A stretch of DNA of 50,761 nt, taken from the NCBI GenBank assembly GCA_903930345.1, contig CAIYYI010000679.1, positions 1-50,761 of the forward strand, given 5' to 3'. The stretch comes from an uncultured Verrucomicrobiota bacterium (GTDB lineage Bacteria > Verrucomicrobiota > Verrucomicrobiia > Limisphaerales > CAIYYI01). The notes beneath the pieces were generated by a model, which worked only from the letters and a program-made list of their open reading frames with translations, searched no databases and was not told the DNA's origin. Both the position numbers and the translations under genes were made by a program. Below are positions 16,982-25,441 of the stretch, piece by piece; within the stretch, counting starts at the first letter, position 1; each line of letters begins with the position of its first letter.

Positions 16982-18286
16982 ATGACAACACATAGACTGA
17001 TCATCGCCGGTCTGTACCTGGGGATTTGCCTGGCCACCACCCAGGCGCAAACCAAACACAGCGCCACCTCGCGTTACCCCGCCTACGAGGGCCGGGTGAT
17101 GTGCGGGTATCAGGGCTGGTTCCGCGCCGAAGGGGATGGCTCCGGGGAGGGCTGGAGCCATTACAGCGAGCGTGGCCCGCTGTCGTCCACCAATTTGCAC
17201 CCGGATTTCTGGCCCGATGTGTCGGAATACGCAAAGACTTATCCGACCGCGCTCACCAACCAGGATGGGACCACCGTGCGCGTCTTCAGTTCCTGGGATC
17301 AGAGCACGACGGATCTGCATTTCCGCTGGATGCGGGAATACGGGATTGATGGCGCGTTTGTGCAGCGTTTTTTCAGCGGCCTGCGCTCCGCGCCCGCCCG
17401 GCAAAAAAGCCGGACGGTGCTGGCCAACGCGATCCGGGCGTCGCAAACCCATGGCCGGGCCATTTCCGTGATGTACGACCTGTCCGGCCTGCGCACCCAG
17501 GGGGAGGATTGCGCGGTGCTCATCCAGGATTGGAAGGAGCTGGTGGATGAATTGAAGGTGACCTCGCAGGCCACCAACAACTATCTCCACCACCGCGGCA
17601 AGCCGCTTGTGGTCATCTGGGGGTTGGGCTTTCCCGATCGCGGTTACAACATCCGCAACATCGGCATGGACAAGGTCATTGACTTTCTCAAGCACGATCC
17701 GCAATACGGCGGCTGCAGCGTCATGCTCGGGGTGCCGACCTATTTCCGTGACTTGAACGTGGACACCAACCCCGATCCCTATCTGCATGAGCTGATCGCC
17801 TCCGCCGACCTCGTCATGCCCTGGACGGTGCAGCGGTTCACCCCGCTGCTGCACCTGGAGGCCGCGCGCTACGAGGCGCACGTCAGGGCGGACCTGGCCT
17901 GGTGCGCCGCCCGGAACGTGGACTACGCGCCCTGCGTCTGCCCCGGGTTTAGCTGGACCAACATGAATAAGAACCGCCGCCCTCCCATTCCTCCGTTAAA
18001 CCAGATTCCCCGGCAGAAAGGCGTTTTTTACTGGAGCCAGATCAACGGCGCCATCCAGGCCCGGGCGAAGATGCTCTACGTGGCCATGTTTGACGAAATA
18101 GACGAAGGCACAGCCATCATGAAGTGCGCCAATGTTCTGCCGGCCGGCGTGCAATTGTGCGATTACGAGGGCCTGCCCACGGACCATTACCTGTGGTTGA
18201 CGGGCCAGGCCGCAAAGATGCTGCGGGGCGAGCTGCCCCTCAGCAAAACGATGCCCGTGCGCGACGCGTCCGCGCCCCGGCCATGA
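16982..18286 (+). CDS. Secreted GH71/GH99-like glycoside hydrolase
   Basis: The protein has 434 residues. A signal peptide (MTTHRLIIAGLYLGICLATT, cleavage near QAQT) is followed by the GH99/GH71-like TIM barrel: EGRVMCGYQGWFRAEGDGSG, WPDVSEYAK, MREYGIDGAFVQRFF, ISVMYDLSGL, LVVIWGLGFPDRGYN, MLGVPTYF and MLYVAMFDEIDEGTAIMKCA. In GH99 enzymes (endo-alpha-mannosidases/mannanases) acidic residues in the late barrel strands catalyse; the E-I-D-E in MFDEIDEGT is the likely pair. It is often annotated as a xylosidase/arabinosidase, but the substrate is not established. A paralog lies at 23038-24462. It is expected to be controlled by the palindromic box upstream. Confidence 0.82.
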   Translation: MTTHRLIIAGLYLGICLATTQAQTKHSATSRYPAYEGRVMCGYQGWFRAEGDGSGEGWSHYSERGPLSSTNLHPDFWPDVSEYAKTYPTALTNQDGTTVRVFSSWDQSTTDLHFRWMREYGIDGAFVQRFFSGLRSAPARQKSRTVLANAIRASQTHGRAISVMYDLSGLRTQGEDCAVLIQDWKELVDELKVTSQATNNYLHHRGKPLVVIWGLGFPDRGYNIRNIGMDKVIDFLKHDPQYGGCSVMLGVPTYFRDLNVDTNPDPYLHELIASADLVMPWTVQRFTPLLHLEAARYEAHVRADLAWCAARNVDYAPCVCPGFSWTNMNKNRRPPIPPLNQIPRQKGVFYWSQINGAIQARAKMLYVAMFDEIDEGTAIMKCANVLPAGVQLCDYEGLPTDHYLWLTGQAAKMLRGELPLSKTMPVRDASAPRP

Positions 18287-18334
18287 TCCGGCGGCCCCCC
18301 CCCGACCATTGGACAATCAACCCAAGCACGCGCG

Positions 18335-19744
18335 CTACTGCGGGAGGCTCCGCCCGGCGCGATAGCCATAGGCCCCGTAAAACGCGGTGTAGGCGAAGGC
18401 GATCAGCGGCACAATGAAGGAGGCCTGAATGCCAAAGTGATCCGCCAGCAGACCCTGCAATGGCGGCAGGATGGCCCCGCCCAGAATGGCCATGACCAGC
18501 AGGGAGGAGGCCTGGCTCTTCAAAGGTCCAAGGCCTTCAATGGCCAGGGAGAAGATGTTCGACCACATCACTGAGCAGAACAGGCCGACCGCCAGAATGG
18601 ACCACTTGGCGGTTTCGCCCGCGCCAAACATGCTCGCCAGCAGCAGGCCGATGATCACGAGGCTGAACAGCACCAGCATGCGTTGCGGGCTGGCTTCCCC
18701 CAGATAAAAAGCCACCACCAGGCCCGCCAGGGCCACGCCATAAGACAGCGCGTTCGCCTGGCCGGAGACCAGCCAGATGGTGACAAACGCCACCAGGGGG
18801 ACGACCGCACCGAGGATGTGCTTGGTTGATTTTTTCAGGTCGCTCAGTGCGAAGGCACCCATGAAACGGCCGATCATCAGCCCGCCCCAGTAGAACGCCA
18901 GGTAATCGCTGGCCACCTTGGGGGCCAGCCCCCCGAGCTTGGGCAGGCCCAGATAATTGATGATCGCGCTGCCCACCGCCACTTCGCCCCCCACATACAT
19001 GAAGATGGCCCCCATGCCCAACACGGTGTGGGGATGTCTGAGCGCGCCCAGCCCGTGCGTGATTTTTTCGGTGTTGGTGAAGTTGGGCAGATGCATGAAG
19101 CGGAAAAACACCGCCAGACCGAGGAACACGGCGGCAAAACAGAGGTACGGAATCTTCACCGAGTCGGCCCCGTGGGATTCCTTGCTGGTGAAGAAAGTGA
19201 AGATCAGCCAGCCGCCGATGATGGGGCCGATGGTTGTGCCAAAGGAGTTGAAGGCTTGCGAAAGGTTCAGCCGGCTGGAAGCGGTGCGCTCCGGCCCCAG
19301 AATCGTCACGTACGGATTGGCCGCGATCTGGAGCATCGCGAAACCCAGGCCCACAATGAACAGGGCCACCAGGAAGAATGGATAGGAGGCCAGCACCGCC
19401 GCCGGATAAAACAGCGCGCTGCCGCCCGCCGCGATCAACAGCCCGATGATGACGCCGTTCTTGTAGCCGATCCGGTTGATCGGATCGCCGGAAACCATGG
19501 AGATGACAAAGTAGATCAGGGCGCCGATGCCGTACGCGCCGAAGAAAGCCAACTGGACCAGCATGGCCTGGAAGTAGGTGAGCGTGAAAGCCTCCTTGAA
19601 GCGGGGAATGAGCACGTCGTTCCACACCGTCATGAAACCCCACATGAAAAACAGCAGGGTCATGACCGCAAACGGGCCCCGGTAGGATTGCCCGTCTGGG
19701 TCCTGGGTTGACTCTTTTCGCGCGGGCGGTGCAATGGTTGCCAT
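18335..19744 (-). CDS. FucP/GluP-type sugar:H+ symporter (MFS)
   Basis: The protein has 469 residues with about 12 hydrophobic helices. FucP-family signatures are FFMWGFMTVWNDVLIPRFKE in helix 1, FFGAYGIGALIYFVISMVSG, GFAMLQIAANPYVTILGPER and SQAFNSFGTTIGPIIGGWLI. The conserved Asn/Asp in 'WNDVLIP' and the Gln/Asn in 'QIAANP' match the sugar and proton sites of L-fucose and related hexose permeases. The substrate could be fucose, glucose or galactose. It probably imports monosaccharides released by the neighbouring secreted glycosidases. It converges on the GH71/99-like gene. Confidence 0.87.
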   Translation of the reverse strand: MATIAPPARKESTQDPDGQSYRGPFAVMTLLFFMWGFMTVWNDVLIPRFKEAFTLTYFQAMLVQLAFFGAYGIGALIYFVISMVSGDPINRIGYKNGVIIGLLIAAGGSALFYPAAVLASYPFFLVALFIVGLGFAMLQIAANPYVTILGPERTASSRLNLSQAFNSFGTTIGPIIGGWLIFTFFTSKESHGADSVKIPYLCFAAVFLGLAVFFRFMHLPNFTNTEKITHGLGALRHPHTVLGMGAIFMYVGGEVAVGSAIINYLGLPKLGGLAPKVASDYLAFYWGGLMIGRFMGAFALSDLKKSTKHILGAVVPLVAFVTIWLVSGQANALSYGVALAGLVVAFYLGEASPQRMLVLFSLVIIGLLLASMFGAGETAKWSILAVGLFCSVMWSNIFSLAIEGLGPLKSQASSLLVMAILGGAILPPLQGLLADHFGIQASFIVPLIAFAYTAFYGAYGYRAGRSLPQ

Positions 19745-19895
19745 AATTTGTTTTGTGAACGGCTGATTACTGAAGGCGTTTGTAGATGTTATCGGGGTTG
19801 TTTGTCAAAAGGATGTTTGATCGCAAAGATCGGCCCTCGGCCACTCCATCACACATCCAGAGTGTGGTTGCCCGGTTGCACCTTGGTTTTCAGGA

Positions 19896-21110
19896 TCATT
19901 TCCCCAGTGCGTCAACGGCGGCCTGTTGAAACGCGCGGCGCAGTTCCCCCGCATCCGCGTTGCCGATGTTCGGGCGCTGCACCATCAGGATGTACGCCGT
20001 GCCGCGCACCGGATCCACCCATGCCTGGGTGCCCCACGCGCCCCCATGGCCAAACGTCCCGGCTGACAGCATCTCCGCCACCCCCGGATGCGGTGCGCGC
20101 AGGATGCAGGTGCCGATGCCCCACCCGTAATTGGTGCCACGCCGACCGTATTCCGCCCCTTGCAGAAAGCCCGTGGGCAACTCGCCCGTTTGGGGGGTCA
20201 TGAGCAGTTTCATCGACTCCGGGCTGAGGTAGCGTTTGCCTCCAAACCTGCCCCCGCCCAGCAGCATCTGGCAGAACCGCGCGTAATCAGGCCCGGTGGA
20301 AAAAAGGCCGCCATTGCCCAGCGGGGGATGTCCCCGCACCCCGAAAATGGTGGGCAGCTTCACGGGTTCCAGCTCGCCGGTTTGCGGATTTTTCTTGTAA
20401 CCCACCACCACGTGGGCGGCCGTTTTGCCCTCTGGATAAAAAGTGGTGTCCTTCATGCCGAGCGGCTTGCAGATGCGCTTCTGCACGAAGGTATCAAAGG
20501 ATTGTCCGCTGACAATCTCCACCATGCGCGCGGCGACATTGATGCCGGATTGTGTGTACTGCCATTTGGCGCCGGGCTCGTATTGCATGGGCGCGGCCAG
20601 GAACAGCGGCATCAACTCTTCCAACGTACTCACTTTGGTGGCCGCCTCCCGGTCCGCCTCTCCCAGGCCCGAGGTGTGGGAAAGCGCCTGCGCCAGGGTC
20701 AGGTTGGCCGGTTTTCCGGAGGGCGTCTTCAGCCCGGCAAAAGCGGGGATGTGCTTGGCGATGGGATCAAAGACGTTGAGCTTCCCCTCATCCTGCAGCA
20801 TCAGCACCGCCACGGCGGTGATCGGCTTCGTCATCGAGGCGATCCAAAAAACGGAATCCGTCCGCATCGGCTTTTTTCCGGAGATATCGGATAGCCCGGC
20901 CGCCTCCACATGCACGAGTTTATCCTTGGTGGCCACCACGGTCACCACGCCGGAACAGTCGTTGGATGCGACGTTGGTTTGCATCACAGAACCGATGCCG
21001 GGCAGTTTCGGGGCGGCGCAATAGGCAAGCATGGGAAACAACAGGAGGACGGCGGCAAGCTGAAGGGTGGGGGGACGGGTTGGCCATGGCTGATGGGATA
21101 TTCTGATCAT
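19896..21110 (-). CDS. Secreted serine hydrolase of the beta-lactamase/EstB family
   Basis: The protein has 404 residues with an N-terminal signal region (LQLAAVLLLFPMLAYCAAPK). The class C-like serine motif S-x-x-K is seen in FWIASMTKPITAVAVLMLQD, the tyrosine block in WQYTQSGINVAARMVEIVSG and the HGG block in TFGHGGAWGTQAWVDP, in place of KTG. This pattern belongs to EstB-like esterases and D-aminopeptidases rather than true beta-lactamases. Its inclusion in the glycan island, and the shared promoter box about 100-150 bp upstream, suggest an esterase that trims acylated sugars, but that is inference. Confidence 0.82.
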   Translation of the reverse strand: MIRISHQPWPTRPPTLQLAAVLLLFPMLAYCAAPKLPGIGSVMQTNVASNDCSGVVTVVATKDKLVHVEAAGLSDISGKKPMRTDSVFWIASMTKPITAVAVLMLQDEGKLNVFDPIAKHIPAFAGLKTPSGKPANLTLAQALSHTSGLGEADREAATKVSTLEELMPLFLAAPMQYEPGAKWQYTQSGINVAARMVEIVSGQSFDTFVQKRICKPLGMKDTTFYPEGKTAAHVVVGYKKNPQTGELEPVKLPTIFGVRGHPPLGNGGLFSTGPDYARFCQMLLGGGRFGGKRYLSPESMKLLMTPQTGELPTGFLQGAEYGRRGTNYGWGIGTCILRAPHPGVAEMLSAGTFGHGGAWGTQAWVDPVRGTAYILMVQRPNIGNADAGELRRAFQQAAVDALGK

Positions 21111-21212
21111 ATGTTTATTTCTTTCCGCCCGTCATTCGTATCCGGCAACGGCTGCAAACACAAGTGCATGGAATCACGCGTCACCCTCAAGACGACACGT
21201 TGATTGGCGGCC

Positions 21213-21257
21213 ACTTTAGACGGCCTGCCGCACCGGCGCCATCCCCAAAAACGGGGA
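21213..21257 (-). promoter_or_regulatory. Palindromic box plus -10 upstream of the serine hydrolase gene
   Basis: Reading the minus strand, TCCCCGTTTTTGGGGA (21257-21242) continues to TGGCGCC, and 16 bp after GCC (ending 21235) comes TAAAGT (21218-21213). Arm spacing (N6), orientation and the 16-bp gap match the box at 16901. The gene begins at 21110, about 100 bp downstream, so a leader or a later start is possible. Confidence 0.55.
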
Positions 21258-21497
21258 GGTGACGCGAAAAGAGATTGATGCGCAAGTGAAACGGGGGAAG
21301 GGTTGAGCCTGGGGGGAAATCTGAACCCTTGAATTGTTAACCGCGAATGGACCATTATCGTGCCTATCGTAAAATAGTCCAGACCGCCATTCAACCATTC
21401 CACCGGCCTGTCTCCGGATCGGGCCGGATCTGAATGGCAAAAGATTGCGAAAGCCCGCTCGCCGCTCATTTCCAGGACGTAATCGGTTCCCCTTGGT
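21258..21497. other. Intergenic stretch with fragments of dispersed repeats
   Basis: No ORF with coding character. It contains ACCGCGAATGGACC at 21340-21353 (core shared with the inverted repeat at 7418) and CTATCGTAAAATAGTCCAG at 21364-21382 (shared with 2094-2112). Both look like intergenic repeat families of this genome. Confidence 0.4.
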
Positions 21498-21533
21498 TTG
21501 ACACACGCCACAGCCAGCGTTAGGCTCTGGCTG
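21498..21533 (+). promoter_or_regulatory. Promoter with overlapping operator dyad for the toxin-antitoxin pair
   Basis: TTGACA at 21498-21503 and TAGGCT at 21521-21526 are spaced 17 bp apart. A perfect dyad CAGCCAG-N9-CTGGCTG (21511-21533) straddles the -10. This is the arrangement expected for autorepression by an antitoxin. The ATG follows at 21542. Confidence 0.55.
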
Positions 21534-21541
21534 GGATTGAT

Positions 21542-21748
21542 ATGAGTGCCACACTTGAAAACATCGAACGTGATGCCCTGATGCTACCCCCACCGGAACG
21601 GTCGCGGCTCGCGGCGAAATTATGGGACAGCTTGTCAGGTCGCCAGGGCATGGAGGTGGTCATGACTCCCGCACTGGAACGTTTGCTCAACGAGGGTCTG
21701 GAGAACCTGGACGAAGCCAAAACGACCGGCGAACTGCGTCGGCAATGA
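21542..21748 (+). CDS. Antitoxin of the 'addiction module component' type
   Basis: The protein has 68 residues. Residues 1-30 (MSATLENIERDALMLPPPERSRLAAKLWDSL) match the short family of putative addiction-module components (IxxxALxLPxxERxxLAxxLxxSL). The tail is charged and probably wraps the toxin. The stop overlaps the start of the downstream toxin-like frame by 4 bp (ATGA), typical of ParE/RelE-type modules. A self-regulatory dyad lies in the promoter. Confidence 0.75.
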   Translation: MSATLENIERDALMLPPPERSRLAAKLWDSLSGRQGMEVVMTPALERLLNEGLENLDEAKTTGELRRQ

Positions 21749-21846
21749 TTCAAGCCAGATTCAGCCCTCGCGCCCAGCGGGACTTGGAGGACGTCTGCAG
21801 CTTTATCGCGGTTGATTCGGATTGGCCGCCCAGACGGCGCGGATAG
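21745..21846 (+). pseudogene. Truncated RelE/ParE-type toxin
   Basis: The frame starts at the ATGA overlap and reads MIQARFSPRAQRDLEDVCSF and then IAVDSDWPPRRRG. The first 22 residues fit the ParE/RelE start (xxFSPxAxxDLxxIxxYIAxD), but full toxins have about 90-100 residues. After IAVDS the sequence is unrelated and stops at 33 residues, inside the 3' end of the convergent gene at 21803. The catalytic and core strands are gone, so the toxin is dead. Confidence 0.6.
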
Positions 21847-23041
21847 CCTCCTCATCCCCCATGCCGTTGGGCACGGCCGGGCTGGGGTTGTTGGCAAAGT
21901 ACCAGTGGATGTCCGGTGAGCTGGCGGTCCGGCTGCCGGGCATTTGCAGATATCCGTTGGCATCGGTCTTCCGCACCCAATCCCACGCGTATTGCAGCCA
22001 CTTGGCCCGGTACTCCCGGGTCTGGTGCGCAAACCAGGTGATCTCGTCGTAGCCCCAGATCCAGATGCTTCCCGCGCGGGCCTGCCCCGGCGTCCGGCTG
22101 ACCCCCCAGTTGTCAATCTCCACCAGGTACGGCAGGTGCTCGCATCGCCAGCCGCTGGGCGCGATGCCCCCCTGGCTGTGCCCGTAGATGCCATCGGAAA
22201 ACCCGACCTCCAACACCGCATCCAGAGGCTTGTCCGGGTTCTCCTTGATCCGCAGCGGGAAGGCGTGGAAATCGAGCAGCAGCCGGCCCTCATGCACCAG
22301 GCCGCCGCTGGGCGTGTGGCCGTTGCAGAGCACCAGGTGCCGCCGGGCATGCTTCGCCCCATGCGCCCGCACCCGGGTGAGCAGGCGGTCCCATTGGGCA
22401 TTGCCGCGGTCGTTCCGGTTCATGATCTCAACCTGGCCAAAATGGATGGCCTCAAAGCCAAGGTCAATGTACGTGGCCGCCTGGTAGTAGAACCAGAGCT
22501 GGGTTTCCAGCCGGCTGGCGTCGGGCACCTGGGCGTTGCCCATGGCCCGCCGCTGGCCCACGGGGTAGATGATGTTCGTGTAGATGAAGTTCCTGGCCTC
22601 CACCGGCTGGCCCAGATCGGCAAACACCCAGCCCGGAATGGCAATCTGCTCCACGCGCGGGCTCACGGTCTCAAACACGCAGGCCTCCAGGATCATCTCC
22701 GGATCGGCGGCGATGGCTTTGGGCACCTGCTGCCGGGCCCGCTCGACGTTGGCCAGGAAATCCCGCTCCGCCCCCCACAGGCAGAGGCTGCGCCCGGCAT
22801 ACTTCACGCCCAGCTCCCGGAGCATCCGCAGATTGTCCTCCAGGTGGCCCCGTCCGTTGAACACGCCCTCCACGGAGATGGATCGGGCCAGGAAGTTCTC
22901 CAGCACCGGCCGCGAAATGGTCCGGTCGAATTGGTAGGCGCCGACGGGGGCGGCCGGTGGGGTGGCCGCCGACCGCGCCGTCCAGATTGGGAGCAGGCAA
23001 CCGCAGAGCAGGCTGATTCGGATCATCCAGGAGAGGCTCAT
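21803..23041 (-). CDS. Secreted protein of unknown function, possibly a TIM-barrel glycosidase
   Basis: The protein has 412 residues with a signal peptide (MIRISLLCGCLLPIWTARSA, cleavage near AAT). I do not recognise a family. Visible features are AYQFDRTISRPVLENFLARS, YAGRSLCLWGAERDFLANVE, YIDLGFEAIHFGQVEIMNRN, RRHLVLCNGHTPSG and SIWIWGYDEITWFAHQTREY. Alternating beta strands ending in acidic or aromatic residues are barrel-like, and the acids in 'HFGQVEIMN' and 'WGYDEI' could be catalytic. Its start overlaps the stop of the GH71/99-like gene by 4 bp (ATGA), so the two are co-translated and probably act on the same glycan. Confidence 0.7.
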   Translation of the reverse strand: MSLSWMIRISLLCGCLLPIWTARSAATPPAAPVGAYQFDRTISRPVLENFLARSISVEGVFNGRGHLEDNLRMLRELGVKYAGRSLCLWGAERDFLANVERARQQVPKAIAADPEMILEACVFETVSPRVEQIAIPGWVFADLGQPVEARNFIYTNIIYPVGQRRAMGNAQVPDASRLETQLWFYYQAATYIDLGFEAIHFGQVEIMNRNDRGNAQWDRLLTRVRAHGAKHARRHLVLCNGHTPSGGLVHEGRLLLDFHAFPLRIKENPDKPLDAVLEVGFSDGIYGHSQGGIAPSGWRCEHLPYLVEIDNWGVSRTPGQARAGSIWIWGYDEITWFAHQTREYRAKWLQYAWDWVRKTDANGYLQMPGSRTASSPDIHWYFANNPSPAVPNGMGDEEAIRAVWAANPNQPR

Positions 23042-24462
23042 CGCGTGCCCCCCTTCACCAGACCGCTGATGGCGGAAACGTCGTCCACCGCCGGCACTTC
23101 CCCGCGCAGCATGCGGGAGGCATGGCCCACCAGTCTCAAATAGTAGTCGCTGGGCAAACCCTCATGGGTCAAAAACGTGGATTCGCCCACCGGTGGCTGG
23201 TCCGTGCATTTGAAGATGGCCGTCCCCTCGTTCACCTCGTCAAACATCGCCTGATAGATCATGGTGGCCCCGGCCTTTTTGGCCTGCACCATCTGGGTCC
23301 AGAGGAACTGCCCCTTCAGGCGGGGAATCTGGTTCAGGGGGGACCGCGCATTCAGGTTGTGCCAACTGAAGCCCGGAAACACCACCGGCAGGAATTCCTT
23401 GCCCCGCTCCTTGCACCACGCCACGTCCTGTCTCAGGGTGCCCTCGGCATAACGGGTGGCCTGGGCGGGGGTGCCGTACCGCCCCACGGTCCAGGGGCTG
23501 ACAATGTCCGCCTTGAGGATCAGCTCGTGCATGACCGGATCCTTCACGCAATCCCGCTCCAGCGTCCGCCAATACGTGGGCACCCCCAGCATCACCGTGC
23601 AGCCGCCATAGCGCGGGTCATCCTTGAGAAACCGCACCAGTTCGAGCCCCTCCGCCACCGTGTACTTGCGGTTATCGTTGAAACCCAATCCCCAGACGGT
23701 GACCACCGGTTTGCCGGCATGGTGCAGATAAGCCGGATCCTTGGTGATCCGCATTTGATCCACCAGCGCCTTCCAATCGTCCATCACCCGCTGCATCTGC
23801 CCGCCCCCCAGCCCGCTCAAGTCGTACATCACCGCGTAGGTGCGCCCGAACAGGTTGGCCCCCTCGCGGCAATGGTTCAGCACCACGTTGAAATGCCGGG
23901 CGCCCCGCGAGCCGGAGACGTCCGTGATGAACCGCTGCGCGAACACCCCGTCAATGCCGCTCTCCTGCATCCATTTGAAGTGGCGCAGCACAGTCTTGCG
24001 GTTGAACGGGCTGAACACCTCCGCCGGGCGGCCATCCGCCAATTTGAACGGCGTCGCGTAGCGCTCGTCCGGATCCAGCTCGCTGACATCCGGCCAGAGG
24101 TCGATGCAGCAACTGCCCGGCTGAAAACCGTTCCGCCCACCCCAGTGCGTCCACCCGCGGCCGCCGCCATCCGTGGGCGTCCCGAACCAGCCCTGGTAAC
24201 CGCACATCACCTTGCCCGTCAGCGTGCGGGTGTTCACGCCGGGATGGCTCGCGCCCTGGTAGGGACGCAGGGTCCGCTCAATGACCAACTGGCGGTTGAG
24301 GCCCTCCACCCCGCCCCAATCCTGGTTGGTGACTGCCAGCAGGTTCTTCGGGGACATCCCCGGTTGGTCGAGCGCGAGGCCGCCCGGCGCGGCGAGCAAC
24401 AGGCCGGCCAGGGTGGCGAGGCCGCACAATGTTCCGATTCTGACCATGGGTTTGGGGTGCAT
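23038..24462 (-). CDS. Secreted GH71/GH99-like glycoside hydrolase, paralog of 16982-18286
   Basis: The protein has 474 residues from ATG 24462, which gives a signal peptide (MVRIGTLCGLATLAGLLLAA, cleavage near GLALDQ); ATG 24531 is an alternative. It matches its paralog along the barrel: LTGKVMCGYQGWFGTPTDGG, LWPDVSEL, MQESGIDGVFAQRFI, YAVMYDLSGLG, VVTVWGLGFNDNRKY, GGCTVMLGVPTYWRTLERD and MIYQAMFDEVNEGTAIFKCT. The late acidic pair here is E-V-N-E against E-I-D-E in the paralog. It is followed by the unknown gene in an ATGA overlap and preceded by the conserved palindromic promoter. Confidence 0.82.
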   Translation of the reverse strand: MHPKPMVRIGTLCGLATLAGLLLAAPGGLALDQPGMSPKNLLAVTNQDWGGVEGLNRQLVIERTLRPYQGASHPGVNTRTLTGKVMCGYQGWFGTPTDGGGRGWTHWGGRNGFQPGSCCIDLWPDVSELDPDERYATPFKLADGRPAEVFSPFNRKTVLRHFKWMQESGIDGVFAQRFITDVSGSRGARHFNVVLNHCREGANLFGRTYAVMYDLSGLGGGQMQRVMDDWKALVDQMRITKDPAYLHHAGKPVVTVWGLGFNDNRKYTVAEGLELVRFLKDDPRYGGCTVMLGVPTYWRTLERDCVKDPVMHELILKADIVSPWTVGRYGTPAQATRYAEGTLRQDVAWCKERGKEFLPVVFPGFSWHNLNARSPLNQIPRLKGQFLWTQMVQAKKAGATMIYQAMFDEVNEGTAIFKCTDQPPVGESTFLTHEGLPSDYYLRLVGHASRMLRGEVPAVDDVSAISGLVKGGTR

Positions 24463-24600
24463 ATTCAATGGCTGGCTGGCGCTGGTTTTGCTGCGACGCT
24501 GTTCACGGTGGAGAGAGGGTCTGGGTGTCATGGGGTTTGTCTGCCCAAAAGCGGGCTTCTCCGTCCATCGGTGACGGGATATGGGTTGCATCGTCCCGCC

Positions 24601-24647
24601 ACCCTAGACCGCTTTGGCGCTCGGCGGTATCCCCTAAAGCGGGGAAC
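24601..24647 (-). promoter_or_regulatory. Palindromic box plus -10 upstream of the second GH71/99-like gene
   Basis: On the minus strand TCCCCGCTTTAGGGGA (24647-24632 or so) runs into TACCGCC (to 24623), then 16 bp, then TAGGGT (24606-24601). It differs from the box at 16901 by one base across the first 23 and has the same spacing to the -10. The translation start at 24462 is about 140 bp downstream. Confidence 0.6.
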
Positions 24648-24700
24648 CGTTGATGGTGTATTGAATAAGCCGCTGCCCCGCCGCGTCCGTTCATCACAGC

Positions 24701-25441
24701 ATGTGGAATTTGCATCGAACCCGGTTTGGCGGTCCAAGCGCGCGGGCGTTCACCCTCATTGAACTGCTTGTGGTGATCGCCATCATCGCCATCCTGGCCG
24801 GACTGCTGTTGCCGGCGCTGGCCGGGGCCAAGGAGGCGGGCAAACGGATCTCCTGCACCAACAACCAGCGCCAGCTCGGCCTGGCCCTGTTCCTGTACGC
24901 TGACGATAACAGCAGCTTCGTGCCGCCGGTCCACTGGCCCAACAGTTGGCCCGCCCGTCTGTTTGAGTATTATCACACGGAGAAAGTGCTCGTCTGCCCC
25001 AGCGATGGCCCCAAGCCACCCCTCTCCTATCCCGGCAGCGCCCTGCCCGGCGATTCCAGCCCGCGCAGCTACATCATCAACGGCTTCAACGACCACTTTG
25101 CCATCACCTACGGGACCACGGATTTCCGCCAGATCTCCGCCCTGTCCATCTCCAACGGCTTCCGCCTGGATTACATCCGCCTCACCGCCGACACCATCGT
25201 CTTTGGGGAGAAGGAGAATGAATCGCCGCACCTGCACATGGATTTCATGGAATCGGCGGCCGGCAACGACTTCACGGAGGTGGACCAGAGCAAGCACAAC
25301 CATGCGGGCAAGAAGGGCGGGGGCTCCAACTACGCCTTTGCCGATGGGAGCACCCGTTACGTTCGCAGCGGCAAAGCCATCAGCCCGGTGAACCTCTGGG
25401 CGGTGACCCCGCAGTGGCGCACCAACATGGTGACGCCCTGA
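24701..25441 (+). CDS. Pseudopilin-like protein with type IV prepilin leader
   Basis: The protein has 246 residues. A type IV prepilin cleavage/methylation motif ([20 protein letters not shown]) sits at residues 15-34, with the processing Gly/Ala immediately before Phe and Glu at +5. It is followed by [20 protein letters not shown], the signature of the very abundant planctomycete/verrucomicrobial pseudopilin-like (H-X9-DG-related) proteins. A near C-terminal [12 protein letters not shown] carries the H/N..FADG motif. These proteins are likely assembled or anchored in the envelope, but a function is not known. It is divergent from the GH71/99-like gene. Confidence 0.85.
   Translation: MWNLHRTRFGGPSARAFTLIELLVVIAIIAILAGLLLPALAGAKEAGKRISCTNNQRQLGLALFLYADDNSSFVPPVHWPNSWPARLFEYYHTEKVLVCPSDGPKPPLSYPGSALPGDSSPRSYIINGFNDHFAITYGTTDFRQISALSISNGFRLDYIRLTADTIVFGEKENESPHLHMDFMESAAGNDFTEVDQSKHNHAGKKGGGSNYAFADGSTRYVRSGKAISPVNLWAVTPQWRTNMVTP

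Noticed and set aside
19896..21110. Class C beta-lactamase resistance gene
   Set aside because: The SxxK, Tyr and HGG pattern matches EstB-like esterases, and it shares the promoter type of the glycan genes.
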